Source: Maricaulaceae bacterium EIL42A08 (GTDB lineage: Bacteria > Pseudomonadota > Alphaproteobacteria > Caulobacterales > Maricaulaceae). Taken from it: DNA of 64,000 nucleotides. Numbering within the stretch: position 1 is the stretch's first letter; each line of letters opens with the position of its first letter. This document shows, one piece after another, positions 54,054-63,394 of the stretch. The notes under the pieces are model-generated. The model was not told the DNA's origin. It searched no databases and saw nothing but the letters and a program-made list of their open reading frames with translations. The translations under genes and the position numbers were made by a program. The stretch lies in assembly GCA_024178355.1 (NCBI GenBank), contig JAMZNZ010000001.1:186001-250000 (forward strand), read 5' to 3'.

Positions 54054-54883
54054 TGACCAACAGGTTGAAGATTGCCGTCTTACAAGCGGCCTTTGGCGAT
54101 GACATTGCAGAGAATATCGCCAACGTCATCGTACTGACCGAGCAGGCCGCGGCTGAGGGCGCGAAGGTCATCCTGCCGCCGGAGCTGTTCCAGGGTCCCT
54201 ATTTCTGCAAGACGCAGGACGAGAAATGGTTTGCCCACGCCCATCCGGCGCTGGAGCACCCTTGCGTCACCGCGCTTCAGCCTGTTTCCAAAGCGCTGGA
54301 TATCGCGATCCCGATTTCGATCTACGAGAAGGACGGGCCGGAATACTACAACTCCATGGTCATGCTTGATGGCGGTGAGGTTCTTGGCGTCTATCGCAAG
54401 AGCCACATCCCCGACGGGCCGGGCTATATGGAGAAGTTCTATTTCCGCCCGGGCGATACCGGCTTCAAGGTCTGGGACACCAAACATGGCCGCATTGGCG
54501 TTGGCATTTGCTGGGACCAGTGGTTCCCCGAGGCCGCCCGCACCATGGCGCTTCAGGGCGCTGAAGTCTTGCTCTACCCCACCGCCATCGGCTCAGAGCC
54601 CCATGATGACAGCCTTGATACCGCAGAGCGCTGGCGCCGCGTCATGCAAGGTCACGCGGTGGCCAATGTGATGCCCATCGCGGCGGCCAACCGGATCGGC
54701 AATGAGGACGGGCAGGTCTTCTATGGCACCAGCTTCATCGCAGACCACACCGGAGCTGTCGTCGCCGATCTTGATCGGGACACCACCGGCTATCTGACCG
54801 CTGAATTTGATCGCGATTTCCTGACCCGCCACCGCGCCGCCTGGGGCTTCTTCCGCGACCGCAGAACAGAGTTTTACCGGTAG
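54053..54883 (+). CDS. aguB: N-carbamoylputrescine amidase
   Basis: AguB, 276 residues, cleaves N-carbamoylputrescine to putrescine, carbon dioxide and ammonia. The nitrilase triad is Glu44 (LPPELFQGPYF), Lys116 (YRKSHIPDGPGY) and Cys153 (GVGICWDQWFPE); the LFQGPYFC and DQWFPEAAR stretches are specific to AguB. Start ATG 54053 overlaps the upstream TGA by one base. A 44-bp hairpin lies between its stop and the convergent CoA-transferase. Confidence 0.95.
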   Translation: MTNRLKIAVLQAAFGDDIAENIANVIVLTEQAAAEGAKVILPPELFQGPYFCKTQDEKWFAHAHPALEHPCVTALQPVSKALDIAIPISIYEKDGPEYYNSMVMLDGGEVLGVYRKSHIPDGPGYMEKFYFRPGDTGFKVWDTKHGRIGVGICWDQWFPEAARTMALQGAEVLLYPTAIGSEPHDDSLDTAERWRRVMQGHAVANVMPIAAANRIGNEDGQVFYGTSFIADHTGAVVADLDRDTTGYLTAEFDRDFLTRHRAAWGFFRDRRTEFYR

Positions 54884-54889
54884 AGTCGA

Positions 54890-54933
54890 CAGCGTCTGCA
54901 GGTCCTGCCTCACACAGGGCCCGACAGACGCTG
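54890..54933. terminator. Hairpin between convergent aguB and CoA-transferase genes
   Basis: CAGCGTCTG (54890-54898) pairs with CAGACGCTG (54925-54933), with an inner GGTCCTG/CAGGGCC helix. It fills the 51-bp convergent gap but has no T-run on either strand, so it may be a transcript-end stabiliser rather than a strong intrinsic terminator. Confidence 0.5.
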
Positions 54934-54934
54934 C

Positions 54935-56107
54935 CTACTCGGCGGCTTTCTCCCCGCGGTCGTTATCGAGAAGCTCATCCAGAATGTCTTGGGTATGCTC
55001 GCCGAGCCTTGGTGCTCGGCGGCTGGACGGGCGCTCGCCATTAATGGCGATGGGCTCACGCAAAAGCTTTAACCCCCCCGGCTTTTCAGGATGCTCCACC
55101 GTTTCGATCATGGAGCGCGCATGGCGGGTCTCCAGCGCTTCAGACAGCGTGTTGACCGGCGCAACCGGAACATGCCCGCCTAGACGCCGCATCCACACAG
55201 ATGTGGGTTGTAGCGCCAAGAAGGCATCGAGCTCTTTCTGGAGCGCCTTACGATTTTTCCTGCGGGCCGCCATGTCGGCAAAGCGCGGATCGCTTAACAG
55301 GTCAGACAGGCCAATACGCTCACAGAATTCGACCCAGAATTTGGGCACCATGCACATCACGAAAATCCAGCCGTCGCGGGTCTCGAACAACTGGCTTGGT
55401 GTGGCAGCCGGATGGGCGGAGCGTTCCATGCGATCAACTTCGCGCCCCTCATTGAGATACCAGGTGGCCGGGTAGGACAGCTGGTGCACGGCGGTGTCCA
55501 GAAGCGAGGTGTCCACGTCGCAGCCCTGCCCCGTCTGGCGGGCGCCGAGAATCGCAGAGACGAGGCCCATGGCCATCATCGTCCCACTCATCAGGTCCAC
55601 CACCGACAGGCCAAAGCGTGTCGGCGGAGTATCCGGTTCGCCGGTCAGTGACATGAAGCCAGCTTCAGCCTGAGCCAGATAGTCATAGCCCGGCCAGTCC
55701 TCGCGCTCGGTGCCGCGGCCATAGGCCGACAGGTGGGCACACACGATCTGAGGCTTGATGGGGGCGAGGGATTTGTATTCGACTTTCAACGCACTGGGCT
55801 GGTCACCGCGCAGATTGTTCGCCACCGCATCGGCGTTTTCCACCAGCCGCTCAAACAGGCGGCGGTCGCCGCGATCCTTCAGGTCCAGCGCCAGCGAGCG
55901 CTTGCCGCGATTGAAGGTCTGGAAATACTGGCTGTCGTCATCACCGAGGAAGTGCGGACCGGCCCGCCGGGCGCTATCGCCGCCCGCAGACGGATTCTCA
56001 ATCTTGATGACATCCGCGCCAAGGCCCGCCAGAAGCTGGGTACCATACGGCCCCGCCCCATATTGCTCTATGGTCAAAATGCGAAGCCCTGCGAGTGGCT
56101 TATGCAT
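54935..56107 (-). CDS. CaiB/BaiF family III CoA-transferase
   Basis: This 390-residue protein begins PLAGLRILTIEQYGAGPYGT and contains the catalytic Asp about 171 (FGLSVVDLMSGTMMAM), with GADVIKIENPSAGGDSAR near the N-terminus. Family III enzymes move CoA between carboxylic acids; relatives include formyl-CoA and succinyl-CoA-type transferases and alpha-methylacyl-CoA racemase. No acyl-CoA partner genes are nearby, so the substrate is unknown. Confidence 0.93.
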   Translation of the reverse strand: MHKPLAGLRILTIEQYGAGPYGTQLLAGLGADVIKIENPSAGGDSARRAGPHFLGDDDSQYFQTFNRGKRSLALDLKDRGDRRLFERLVENADAVANNLRGDQPSALKVEYKSLAPIKPQIVCAHLSAYGRGTEREDWPGYDYLAQAEAGFMSLTGEPDTPPTRFGLSVVDLMSGTMMAMGLVSAILGARQTGQGCDVDTSLLDTAVHQLSYPATWYLNEGREVDRMERSAHPAATPSQLFETRDGWIFVMCMVPKFWVEFCERIGLSDLLSDPRFADMAARRKNRKALQKELDAFLALQPTSVWMRRLGGHVPVAPVNTLSEALETRHARSMIETVEHPEKPGGLKLLREPIAINGERPSSRRAPRLGEHTQDILDELLDNDRGEKAAE

Positions 56108-56243
56108 AATATCCTCTACCGAAGTAAGGTTTTCGGTCTGGTTGCCTCATTGAACGCGTAGCAACGGTATCTCAAAACGATCTGAAACGCGAACGGATTG
56201 CTGCAGGGGCAGGGACTTATCCACAGCGCTGTGGAAAGTGTCA

Positions 56244-56276
56244 TAAAGAAAAAGCCCGCTGGAAATCCAGCGGGCT
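56244..56276 (-). terminator. Intrinsic terminator of rpmB
   Basis: Read on the minus strand, AGCCCGCTGGA is followed by a two-base loop and TCCAGCGGGCT, then TTTTTCTTTA. The hairpin lies 30 bp after the rpmB stop. It has no matching T-run in the other direction, so it serves rpmB. Confidence 0.92.
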
Positions 56277-56305
56277 CTCTCAAACTCTCAAGGTCGCTTG
56301 GCGCT

Positions 56306-56593
56306 TTAAGCGGCGGCCTGGGCCTTTTTGATGTCGCGCTTGATCTTCAGCGCGTTGGCCGACAGGTTGCCGTCGCGGGCCTTCAGCAGGAACTGGTCGA
56401 GGCCACCGGTGTGGTCGACGCTACGCAGTGCCTTGGCTGCGATGCGCAGCTTGAAGGAGCGGCCCAGGGTCTCTGATGCCAGGGTCACCTGGCACAGATT
56501 GGGCAGGAAGCGACGCTTGGTCTTATTATTGGCGTGGGACACGTTGTTGCCCGCAACCGGACCCGTACCCGTCAATTCGCAACGGCGCGACAT
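56306..56593 (-). CDS. rpmB: Ribosomal protein bL28
   Basis: bL28, 95 residues, starts [20 protein letters not shown] and includes [17 protein letters not shown], which is the family core. It is a large-subunit structural protein. An in-frame start eight codons upstream is rejected because MSRRCELTG is the universal N-terminus. It is divergent from the DUF3108 gene, an arrangement common in alphaproteobacteria. Confidence 0.98.
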   Translation of the reverse strand: MSRRCELTGTGPVAGNNVSHANNKTKRRFLPNLCQVTLASETLGRSFKLRIAAKALRSVDHTGGLDQFLLKARDGNLSANALKIKRDIKKAQAAA

Positions 56594-56817
56594 GGCTTCT
56601 ACCTTAATATTCGTCAAAACGGATGCGTCTGAAAGGCGGAGCCTGACAGCGCAAGAGCGGGCGAATTACCGGAGGTGACCGCCCCCGTCAAGGCGAAAGC
56701 GGCAGGTTGCACACCACGCGTTACAGCAAGAGTGCTTGCAGCCGACCCTTGCGGCGTTCATCTTGCAGACAGCCGTGGGGGCGTTTCATATCAGGCCCGA
56801 TCACGCAGGAATACACT

Positions 56818-57639
56818 ATGTCAGCGCTTCGTTCAGTCTTGTTTACCGCCGCTTCGGCTCTGTTTCTGTCCAGCGCCGCAGCAGGTGATGACCATGGGGC
56901 CGCGCCCTCAGCCTCCGACGGCTTTGGTCAGCTCTATGTGGAATATGTCGGCTCGGTGCTGTTTTTAAACGTCGCCGACATCACCATCAATGCGCGCATT
57001 GGTGAGTCGGACTATTCAGCCGCCGCCAGCTTTACAACCGCCGGCCTCGCCGCATGGTTCGACGATACCGATATCGAAGCCACCACGATCGGCTATGTAA
57101 ACGGTAACGGGCTTGAGCCCTGGCGCTACCAGCACACTAATTTTGCCAGCAATAAGGGCCGCGTCGTCGGGATCGACTTTGAAGAAGGGCTTGCGGTTCC
57201 AGACGTGAACCCGCCTTTTGGGTCCATGGGCGAACCGCCCGCAAGCGATGAAGACCGCCAGGGCGCGCTTGATCCGATCACGGTTCTGCTGAACGTCGCC
57301 ATGGCAATGAATTTTGAAACCGAGGGTGAGACCTGTAACGGACGCATGCCGATTTTTGATGGCAAGTCGCGCTACGACCTGCGCTTTGTGAATGTGGGTA
57401 TGGATGATGTGCGCACCCGCGCCTATCGCGGTGAAGCCATCCGCTGTCAGGCCTTTGTGGAACCGATCAGCGGCTATGACCCCGGTGATCGGCCCACCGA
57501 TAACGAGATCGCGCGCCCGGTGACCATGTGGCTTGCGCCCATTGATGGCGCCCACGTGCCGGTCCGCTTCCGCGCCAACACCGCCATTGGAAATATCTCC
57601 ATCCAGGCCCGCCGGGTCAGCCATACCGCAGCCGGTTAG
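56818..57639 (+). CDS. DUF3108 secreted protein
   Basis: This 273-residue protein has a signal peptide (LFTAASALFLSSAAAGDD), then a beta-rich periplasmic domain of DUF3108 type, which in alphaproteobacteria stands next to rpmB as here. MPIFDGKSRYDLRF is a recognisable segment. Function is not established; a lipid- or envelope-related carrier role has been proposed for relatives. AGGA lies 8 bp before ATG 56818; a longer frame from 56707 would destroy the signal peptide. Confidence 0.87.
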   Translation: MSALRSVLFTAASALFLSSAAAGDDHGAAPSASDGFGQLYVEYVGSVLFLNVADITINARIGESDYSAAASFTTAGLAAWFDDTDIEATTIGYVNGNGLEPWRYQHTNFASNKGRVVGIDFEEGLAVPDVNPPFGSMGEPPASDEDRQGALDPITVLLNVAMAMNFETEGETCNGRMPIFDGKSRYDLRFVNVGMDDVRTRAYRGEAIRCQAFVEPISGYDPGDRPTDNEIARPVTMWLAPIDGAHVPVRFRANTAIGNISIQARRVSHTAAG

Positions 57640-57709
57640 GCCGCGCCCCTGACTTTGCAGCGGACTCGCCCTATCTAGGCAATCGAACGCTTCACCAACG
57701 GAGCCTGCC

Positions 57710-60337
57710 ATGTCCCGCGCTGCGGCGGACAGTGCTGTTACTGCGGTACTGGGGCCAACCAATACCGGCAAGACGCACCTGGCGCTGGAGCGCATGATGG
57801 CGCGTGCCTCTGGCGTGATGGGTCTGCCCCTGCGGCTTCTGGCGCGCGAGCTCTATGACCGTGTGGTGAAGGTGAAGGGCCCGGCGCTGACCGCGCTGAT
57901 CACCGGCGAAGAGAAGATCGTCCCGCCCACCGCGCGCTACTTCCTGTGCACCGTCGAAGCCATGCCGCTGGACATGCGCCCGGCCTTCCTGGGCTTGGAC
58001 GAGATCCAGCTCGCGGCCGATCCAGAGCGCGGGCACATCTTTACCGATCGCCTGCTCCATGCCCGGGGCACGCAGGAGACCATGTTCATGGGCGCGGCCT
58101 CGATGGAGGGGCTGATCCGCCGGCTGGTGCCCGATGCAGAGATCACCCAGCGCGAGCGCTTCTCCACATTGAGCTATTCGGGAGCCAAGAAGCTGACCAA
58201 GCTGCCACGCCGGTCAGCGGTCGTGGCGTTCAGTTCGGATGATGTCTACGCCATGGCCGAGCTGGTGCGCCGCCAGCGCGGTGGGGCCGCGGTGGTGATG
58301 GGCGCGCTCAGCCCGCGCACCCGCAACGCCCAGGTAGAGCTTTACCAGTCTGGCGAGGCCGACTTCCTGATCGCGACAGACGCCATAGGCATGGGCCTCA
58401 ACATGGATGTGGACCATGTCGCCTTTGCCAGTTTCTCCAAATTTGATGGGCGCAAGCGCCGCCGCCTCTTCCCGCACGAGATTGGCCAGATTGCCGGGCG
58501 GGCCGGACGCTTCCGCACCGACGGCACCTTTGGTGAAACCTCTGATGCCAGGCCGCTGGACGCGGAAACCATCGAGCGGGTGGAAGACCATCGCTTTGAT
58601 CCAATCACGCGCCTGACCTGGCGCAACGCAGATCTTGATCTGTCGAGCCTCGATGCGCTTCGGGCCAGCCTTGCCATGCCGTCGCCCAACCCGATGCTGG
58701 AACGGGTGCGCTATGCGGTGGATGAGGAGGTACTCGATCTTGCCGCCAAGGATCCGGAAGTGCGCGAAAAGCTGACCAGCCGGGCAGGCCTGGCGCGCTT
58801 CTGGGACGTCTGCCGCACGCCGGACTTCCGCAAGGTGTCGCTGGACGAGCATACGCGGCTAGTCAAAACCCTGTTTGGTCACCTGACCAGCGGCGATGGC
58901 TACCTGCCCGATAGCTGGCTGGAGGCGCAGCTGGCGCGACTGTCAAAGACCACCGGCGAGGTGGACACCCTGTCCCAGCGCCTGACCCATGTGCGCACCT
59001 GGGCCTATACCAGTCACCGCAGCGACTGGACCCGCGACCCCGCCTACTGGCAGGAGCGCACCCGTGAGGTGGAGGACCGGCTGTCCGATTCGCTGCACGA
59101 GCGCCTGACCGCGCGCTTCATCGACCGGCGCACCAGCGCCCTGATGAGGGGCCTGCGCGAGAAAACCGATCTGGAAGCCGGGATCGACGGCCAGGGCGAT
59201 GTGGTGGTGGAAGGCCACCATGTGGGCCGGTTATCAGGCTTGCGCTTTGAAGCGGTACACGAAGGCGGTCCGCTTGCCCGCCGTGCGGTCGCCAATGCGG
59301 CGCTGAAAGCTGTCCGCCCGGAGGTCAATCGCCGCCTGGGTGCCATCGCAAAGGCGGACAATGACGCGCTCAGCCTGCATGACGATGGCTCTATCCACTG
59401 GAAAGAAGGCGTTATCGCCCGGCTTTCGGGCACCGATGATGCCTTTACCACCACCGCGACGCTGGTGGGCGGCGAGATGGGCTCGCCTGAAGCCATCGCG
59501 CGGGCTGAACGCCGGATTGAGCGCTTTGTCGCCGAGCAGGCCGCCGAAGCGCTGAAACCGCTTCTATCTTTAAAGGCGCAGCTGAATGGGGACTCGAAGC
59601 TGACCGGGCTCGCCCGCGGTGTCGCCTACCGGCTGGTGGAAAGCCTTGGGGCCGCACCGCGCCGCGTGCTCGCCGCCGATCTTGCAAACCTGTCGACCCA
59701 GGAACGCCGCCAGCTGCGCCAGGCCGGCGTCCAGATTGGTGAGCATGCGGTCTTCATGCCTGCGCTGTTAAAGCCAAAGGCGGCGCGCATGAACGCGCTG
59801 CTGCGGGCCATCAAGGCCGGAGACGCAACGCGCGCCCTCACCCCGCCAGCCGGTCGCACCAGCATGGACGTGGAGAAGGGGCGGCCGGAAAGCGACTATG
59901 CGGCGGCCGGGTATCAGCGCTGTGGTCCGCTGGCGGTGCGCCTGGATATGCTTGAGCGGCTGGCCGACCTCATCCGGGAGAACCGGGCGGTGCATGGCAA
60001 GGGCCGGTTTGAGCCCGGTGCCGCCATGTGCAGCCTTCTGGGCTGTTCCAATGAAGAGCTGCGCGACGTGCTCAAGGCGCTGGGCTATCGCCGCCTGCAA
60101 AAAGCCTCCGCGCCGGAGGACAAGGATGCTGTTCCAGAGCTTTGGGGCGGTCGCTCGCGAGCGCTGAAGCCTGAAGCAAAGCCAGCGCCGCTTACGCCAC
60201 CAAAGCCGGACTCACCCTTTGCGGTTCTGGCTGAGCTGAAGCCCCAGCCGGAGCGCCGCGCGAAGCCTGAGCGCGCAAAGCCAAAACGCCGACGCAAGCC
60301 AAAACCCAAACCGAGTACCAAAAAGGGCTCCTCATGA
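57710..60337 (+). CDS. Suv3-like superfamily II RNA helicase
   Basis: An 875-residue DExH-type helicase: motif I GPTNTGKTHLALERM (15-22 is the P-loop), motif II FLGLDEIQLA (a DEIQ box), ATDAIGMGLNMDVDHVAF (motif V), and HEIGQIAGRAGRF (motif VI). These match mitochondrial SUV3, which works with PNPase in RNA decay. The bacterial protein has a long C-terminal extension ending in a Lys/Arg/Pro-rich tail (about 830-875) that may bind RNA. It overlaps the S4 gene by ATGA. Confidence 0.93.
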   Translation: MSRAAADSAVTAVLGPTNTGKTHLALERMMARASGVMGLPLRLLARELYDRVVKVKGPALTALITGEEKIVPPTARYFLCTVEAMPLDMRPAFLGLDEIQLAADPERGHIFTDRLLHARGTQETMFMGAASMEGLIRRLVPDAEITQRERFSTLSYSGAKKLTKLPRRSAVVAFSSDDVYAMAELVRRQRGGAAVVMGALSPRTRNAQVELYQSGEADFLIATDAIGMGLNMDVDHVAFASFSKFDGRKRRRLFPHEIGQIAGRAGRFRTDGTFGETSDARPLDAETIERVEDHRFDPITRLTWRNADLDLSSLDALRASLAMPSPNPMLERVRYAVDEEVLDLAAKDPEVREKLTSRAGLARFWDVCRTPDFRKVSLDEHTRLVKTLFGHLTSGDGYLPDSWLEAQLARLSKTTGEVDTLSQRLTHVRTWAYTSHRSDWTRDPAYWQERTREVEDRLSDSLHERLTARFIDRRTSALMRGLREKTDLEAGIDGQGDVVVEGHHVGRLSGLRFEAVHEGGPLARRAVANAALKAVRPEVNRRLGAIAKADNDALSLHDDGSIHWKEGVIARLSGTDDAFTTTATLVGGEMGSPEAIARAERRIERFVAEQAAEALKPLLSLKAQLNGDSKLTGLARGVAYRLVESLGAAPRRVLAADLANLSTQERRQLRQAGVQIGEHAVFMPALLKPKAARMNALLRAIKAGDATRALTPPAGRTSMDVEKGRPESDYAAAGYQRCGPLAVRLDMLERLADLIRENRAVHGKGRFEPGAAMCSLLGCSNEELRDVLKALGYRRLQKASAPEDKDAVPELWGGRSRALKPEAKPAPLTPPKPDSPFAVLAELKPQPERRAKPERAKPKRRRKPKPKPSTKKGSS

Positions 60338-60621
60338 GTGACGAGGCCCAGCGCTGTGATATCTGGCTGTTCCGGGCGCGCCTGTTCAAGCCGCGGGCAC
60401 TGGCCACCGCCTTTATCGAGTCCGGCAAGATGCGTATCAATCGGACAGGACGCGTTGAGCGGCTTAAAAAGCCATCAGGGCTTGTGCGGCCCGGTGACCG
60501 GTTGATCTATACGCGCGACCAGCGCTTGATGACGATTGAAATCCTGGCGCTGGGTGACCGGCGCGGACCGGCCAGCGAAGCCCAGACGCTTTACCGGCTG
60601 GCCGACGAGACTGAAGACTGA
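60334..60621 (+). CDS. S4-domain RNA-binding protein (Hsp15-like)
   Basis: This 95-residue protein is mostly an S4 domain: CDIWLFRARLFKPRALATAF and GKMRINRTGRVERLKKPSGL. It resembles Hsp15/HslR, which returns stalled 50S-nascent chain complexes to the cycle, but lacks the long C-terminal helix of E. coli Hsp15. Coupling to the helicase (ATGA) and the order helicase-S4-fdxA-carD are alphaproteobacterial features. Confidence 0.92.
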   Translation: MSDEAQRCDIWLFRARLFKPRALATAFIESGKMRINRTGRVERLKKPSGLVRPGDRLIYTRDQRLMTIEILALGDRRGPASEAQTLYRLADETED

Positions 60622-60631
60622 AAGGCAGACC

Positions 60632-61072
60632 ATGATCAAAGCGCTCAAATCCCTGTTCTCCGGCTCCAAGAGCGCGGAGATGGACAGCGAGACCTCTCCT
60701 GAACTCGCCACCGCAGCGCTGATGGTGGAAGCAGCAATGACCGATGGCGTCTACGCCAATGTGGAGCACGATCAGATCATGAAGGTGCTCACCACCGGCT
60801 TTGGCCTCGATGACGACAAGGCCGAAGCGATGCTGTCTGAAGCCGAGGATCTGATCGATCAGGCGGTGGACCACTACCGCTTTACAAAGATCGTAAAAGA
60901 GCTGCCGCACGAAAAACGGGTTGAAATGCTTACCCATTTGTGGAGTGTGGTTTTGGCAGATGGTGAGAACGATGCCCACGAGGACGCCTTGCTACGGCGG
61001 CTGGCGCCGCTTCTGGCACTGGATGACCACGATCGGGCCCGCGCCCGCCAAGCTGCACAACAAGACCCTTGA
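60632..61072 (+). CDS. TerB-like protein
   Basis: This 146-residue protein is an all-helical TerB-type domain: ELATAALMVEAAMTDGVYA and VVLADGENDAHEDALLRRL, the latter with the acidic metal-binding cluster of the family. TerB-fold proteins are linked to tellurite resistance and membrane stress; without other ter genes here the name is structural only. It starts 10 bp after the S4 gene, inserted between S4 and fdxA. Confidence 0.88.
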   Translation: MIKALKSLFSGSKSAEMDSETSPELATAALMVEAAMTDGVYANVEHDQIMKVLTTGFGLDDDKAEAMLSEAEDLIDQAVDHYRFTKIVKELPHEKRVEMLTHLWSVVLADGENDAHEDALLRRLAPLLALDDHDRARARQAAQQDP

Positions 61073-61146
61073 CCGAGTTGACAAACCTTCCTGTGAGCGC
61101 CAAATCGACCGCTCAAATCAGACAACACTGAAAGCCGTTCCTACCG

Positions 61147-61485
61147 ATGACATACATCGTCACCGACGCCTGCATTCGCTGCAAATTCACTGACTGCGTG
61201 GAAGTCTGCCCCGTGGACTGCTTCTACGAGGGCGAGAACATGCTCGTCATTCATCCCGATGAATGCATCGATTGCGGTGTGTGTGAGCCTGAATGCCCGG
61301 TGGAAGCCATCGTCCCGGACACCGAGGACGCCAAGGACGGCAAATGGCTGGCGCTGAACTCCAAATACGCGGCTGAATGGCCCAACATCACGATCAAGAA
61401 AGATCCGCCTGCGGACGCCGAAAAATTCGAGACCGAAACCGGCAAACTGGAGAAATACTTCTCCCCTAAAGCCCCGGCGGCATAA
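61147..61485 (+). CDS. fdxA: 7Fe ferredoxin FdxA
   Basis: This 112-residue ferredoxin begins [20 protein letters not shown]. The cysteine patterns [14 protein letters not shown] and [12 protein letters not shown] give one 3Fe-4S and one 4Fe-4S cluster, as in Azotobacter FdI. The C-terminal half (about 70-112) has the family-specific extension. It carries electrons in the cytoplasm. It is followed by carD, a conserved pair in alphaproteobacteria. Confidence 0.96.
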   Translation: MTYIVTDACIRCKFTDCVEVCPVDCFYEGENMLVIHPDECIDCGVCEPECPVEAIVPDTEDAKDGKWLALNSKYAAEWPNITIKKDPPADAEKFETETGKLEKYFSPKAPAA

Positions 61486-61801
61486 AAATAATCCGGTTTA
61501 CCAACAGGTTAACCAATTATTAGCGATCTTCAGCGCGCGGAGCGGCTTCGCTTGCGCAGCAAATTGCATTTATGCAGTTTTTGTGATACGTTCTCAGTCT
61601 ACTAAGTGCTTTTGTTGCGCTCGTTTGGGAACTGTCTCGACCTTGATCTAGCCCGTTTTACACCTGCTTTTGATCGGCCTTTCTCAAGACCGGTGCAGGT
61701 GTGTGCGCGCTTTATTGTGTCTCTTCAGCTTTCAGATCGAGTGCTGGCTGCGCTTTCGCCGGGTCCATCCGGTGCCGGCGCGCAGGTTTGAGAGGACCTC
61801 C
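61486..61801 (+). promoter_or_regulatory. Promoter and leader region upstream of carD
   Basis: No gene is seen in these 316 bases. TTAA-N7-TTAG at about 61510-61524 is close to the CtrA consensus TTAA-N7-TTAA. ACACCTGC (61660-61667) pairs with GCAGGTGT (61695-61702), a hairpin in what would be the carD leader. An in-frame start upstream at 61670 would cross this hairpin and add an Arg/Cys-rich stretch, so it is rejected. Confidence 0.4.
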
Positions 61802-62320
61802 ATGACTAAAACTTCGGCCAACGACAACAAGAACTTCAAAAAAGGCGACCACATTGTTTATCCGGCCCACGGTGTTGGCCGCGTGACGGGCGTGGAAAAG
61901 GAAACCGTCGCGGGTTTCGACATTGAGGTCTATGTGGTGTCCTTTGAGCAGGACAAGATGACGCTGCGTGTCCCGACCGCCAAGGCGATCTCGGCTGGCA
62001 TGCGCGCCCTGGCTAACGACAAGATCCTGAAGAACGCCATGGAGACCCTGAAGGGCAAGCCGAAGGTCAAGCGCACCATGTGGTCTCGCCGCGCCCAGGA
62101 ATATGAAGCCAAGATCAATTCCGGCGACCTAATTTCCATCGCTGAAGTGGTTCGTGACCTGCACCGCCAGGAAGACCAGCCTGAACCAAGCTATTCTGAG
62201 CGCCAGCTCTATGAAAGCGCGCTGGACCGCATGGTTCGCGAAGTGGCCGCCGTTGAGAAGCTCGACCGCGACAAGGCGCTTGAAATGCTGACCGAGACGC
62301 TGACGAAGAAGGCCGCCTAA
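61802..62320 (+). CDS. carD: CarD/CdnL-family transcription regulator
   Basis: This 172-residue protein starts with a polar leader, then KKGDHIVYPAHGVGRVTGVE, the RNA-polymerase-interacting domain, and a helical C-terminal DNA-binding part with MWSRRAQEYEAKINSGDLIS. CdnL in Caulobacter stabilises open complexes at rRNA and other housekeeping promoters. The ATG at 61802 is selected by alignment of KKGDHIVYP. It is followed by a clear terminator, then rpoH. Confidence 0.95.
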   Translation: MTKTSANDNKNFKKGDHIVYPAHGVGRVTGVEKETVAGFDIEVYVVSFEQDKMTLRVPTAKAISAGMRALANDKILKNAMETLKGKPKVKRTMWSRRAQEYEAKINSGDLISIAEVVRDLHRQEDQPEPSYSERQLYESALDRMVREVAAVEKLDRDKALEMLTETLTKKAA

Positions 62321-62352
62321 GCGCTCCTTCGCGTCAGATCGACCAGACTAAT

Positions 62353-62388
62353 CACACCCCGTCAGTCTCAGCTGGCGGGGTGTTTTCT
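62353..62388 (+). terminator. Intrinsic terminator of carD
   Basis: CACACCCCGTCAG, loop TCTCAG, then CTGGCGGGGTG followed by TTTTCTTT. The stem has one G-T type pair and otherwise matches. It lies 33 bp after the carD stop and separates carD from rpoH. Confidence 0.9.
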
Positions 62389-62506
62389 TTGCGACAGAGA
62401 AAAAATCTGCCGTTTCCTGTAGAAAATATGTCCAGAATGTGAACCGCCATAGGTCCCGCCGCGTAAAGGTCAATAACAAGCACGATGACCTTAGGGGAAT
62501 TGACTA

Positions 62507-63394
62507 ATGGCTACGACACCGACCCGCTCTGCCGACCCGGACCGCCGCTACCTCAAGCGCGCCATGGACGCGCCGCTCCTGGAGCGCGAGGAAGAGCTGG
62601 GTCTGGCCACGGCCTGGCGCGATAACGGTGATGAGGTGGCGCTGCACAAGCTGACCACCGCCTATATGCGCCTGGTGGTGGCGGTCGCGGCGAAGTTCCG
62701 CCATTACGGCCTGCCTTTCCCGGATCTGGTCAGCGAAGGCAATATCGGCCTGATGCAGGCTGCGGCCCGCTTTGAGCCGGAGCGCGGTGTGCGCTTTTCT
62801 ACCTATGCCAGCTGGTGGATCCGGTCCTCCATTCAGGATTATGTGCTGCGCAACTGGTCCATCGTGCGAACCGGTACAACCGCAGCGCAGAAGTCGCTCT
62901 TCTTCAACCTTCGCCGCCTGCGTGCCCTCATCAAGGACGTCGGCTCAGGCGCGCTGACGCCGGAGAACCGCGCGTATGTGGCTCAGGCCCTGCGCGTGGG
63001 TGAGGATGACGTGGATCAGATGGCCTCGCGCCTGGCGGCGGTTGACCGCTCGCTCAACGCGCCCTTCACCGAAGATGGTGATGGTGAGTGGCAGGACTTG
63101 CTCGCTGACGAGCGCCCTGACCCTGAAGCTAGCGCCATGGACTCCCGCGACACCTCCAAGCGCTCTGAGTGGCTGGGTGAAGCAATGGATCGTTTGTCGG
63201 ACCGTGAGCAGCTGATCATCCGCGAGCGCCGCCTGCGCGAAGACAGCGTGACTCTGGAAAAGCTGGGCGTGCGCCTTGGCATCTCCAAGGAGCGCGTGCG
63301 CCAGATTGAGCATCAGGCCCTGAACAAGCTTAAGAATGCGCTGACCGAGACGGTGGGCGACCCGGAAGAAGCTGGCCTCATCCCGATGGTTTAA
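62507..63394 (+). CDS. rpoH: RNA polymerase heat-shock sigma factor RpoH (sigma-32)
   Basis: This 295-residue sigma factor has region 2 with LVSEGNIGLMQAAARFEPER and GVRFSTYASWWIRSSIQDYV, the RpoH box QKSLFFNLR (128-136) and region 4 ending in GISKERVRQIEHQALNKLK. The RpoH box separates it from RpoD and RpoS. It directs heat-shock transcription. AGGGGA lies 8 bp before the ATG. The 117-bp gap after the carD terminator must hold its promoter. Confidence 0.95.
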   Translation: MATTPTRSADPDRRYLKRAMDAPLLEREEELGLATAWRDNGDEVALHKLTTAYMRLVVAVAAKFRHYGLPFPDLVSEGNIGLMQAAARFEPERGVRFSTYASWWIRSSIQDYVLRNWSIVRTGTTAAQKSLFFNLRRLRALIKDVGSGALTPENRAYVAQALRVGEDDVDQMASRLAAVDRSLNAPFTEDGDGEWQDLLADERPDPEASAMDSRDTSKRSEWLGEAMDRLSDREQLIIRERRLREDSVTLEKLGVRLGISKERVRQIEHQALNKLKNALTETVGDPEEAGLIPMV

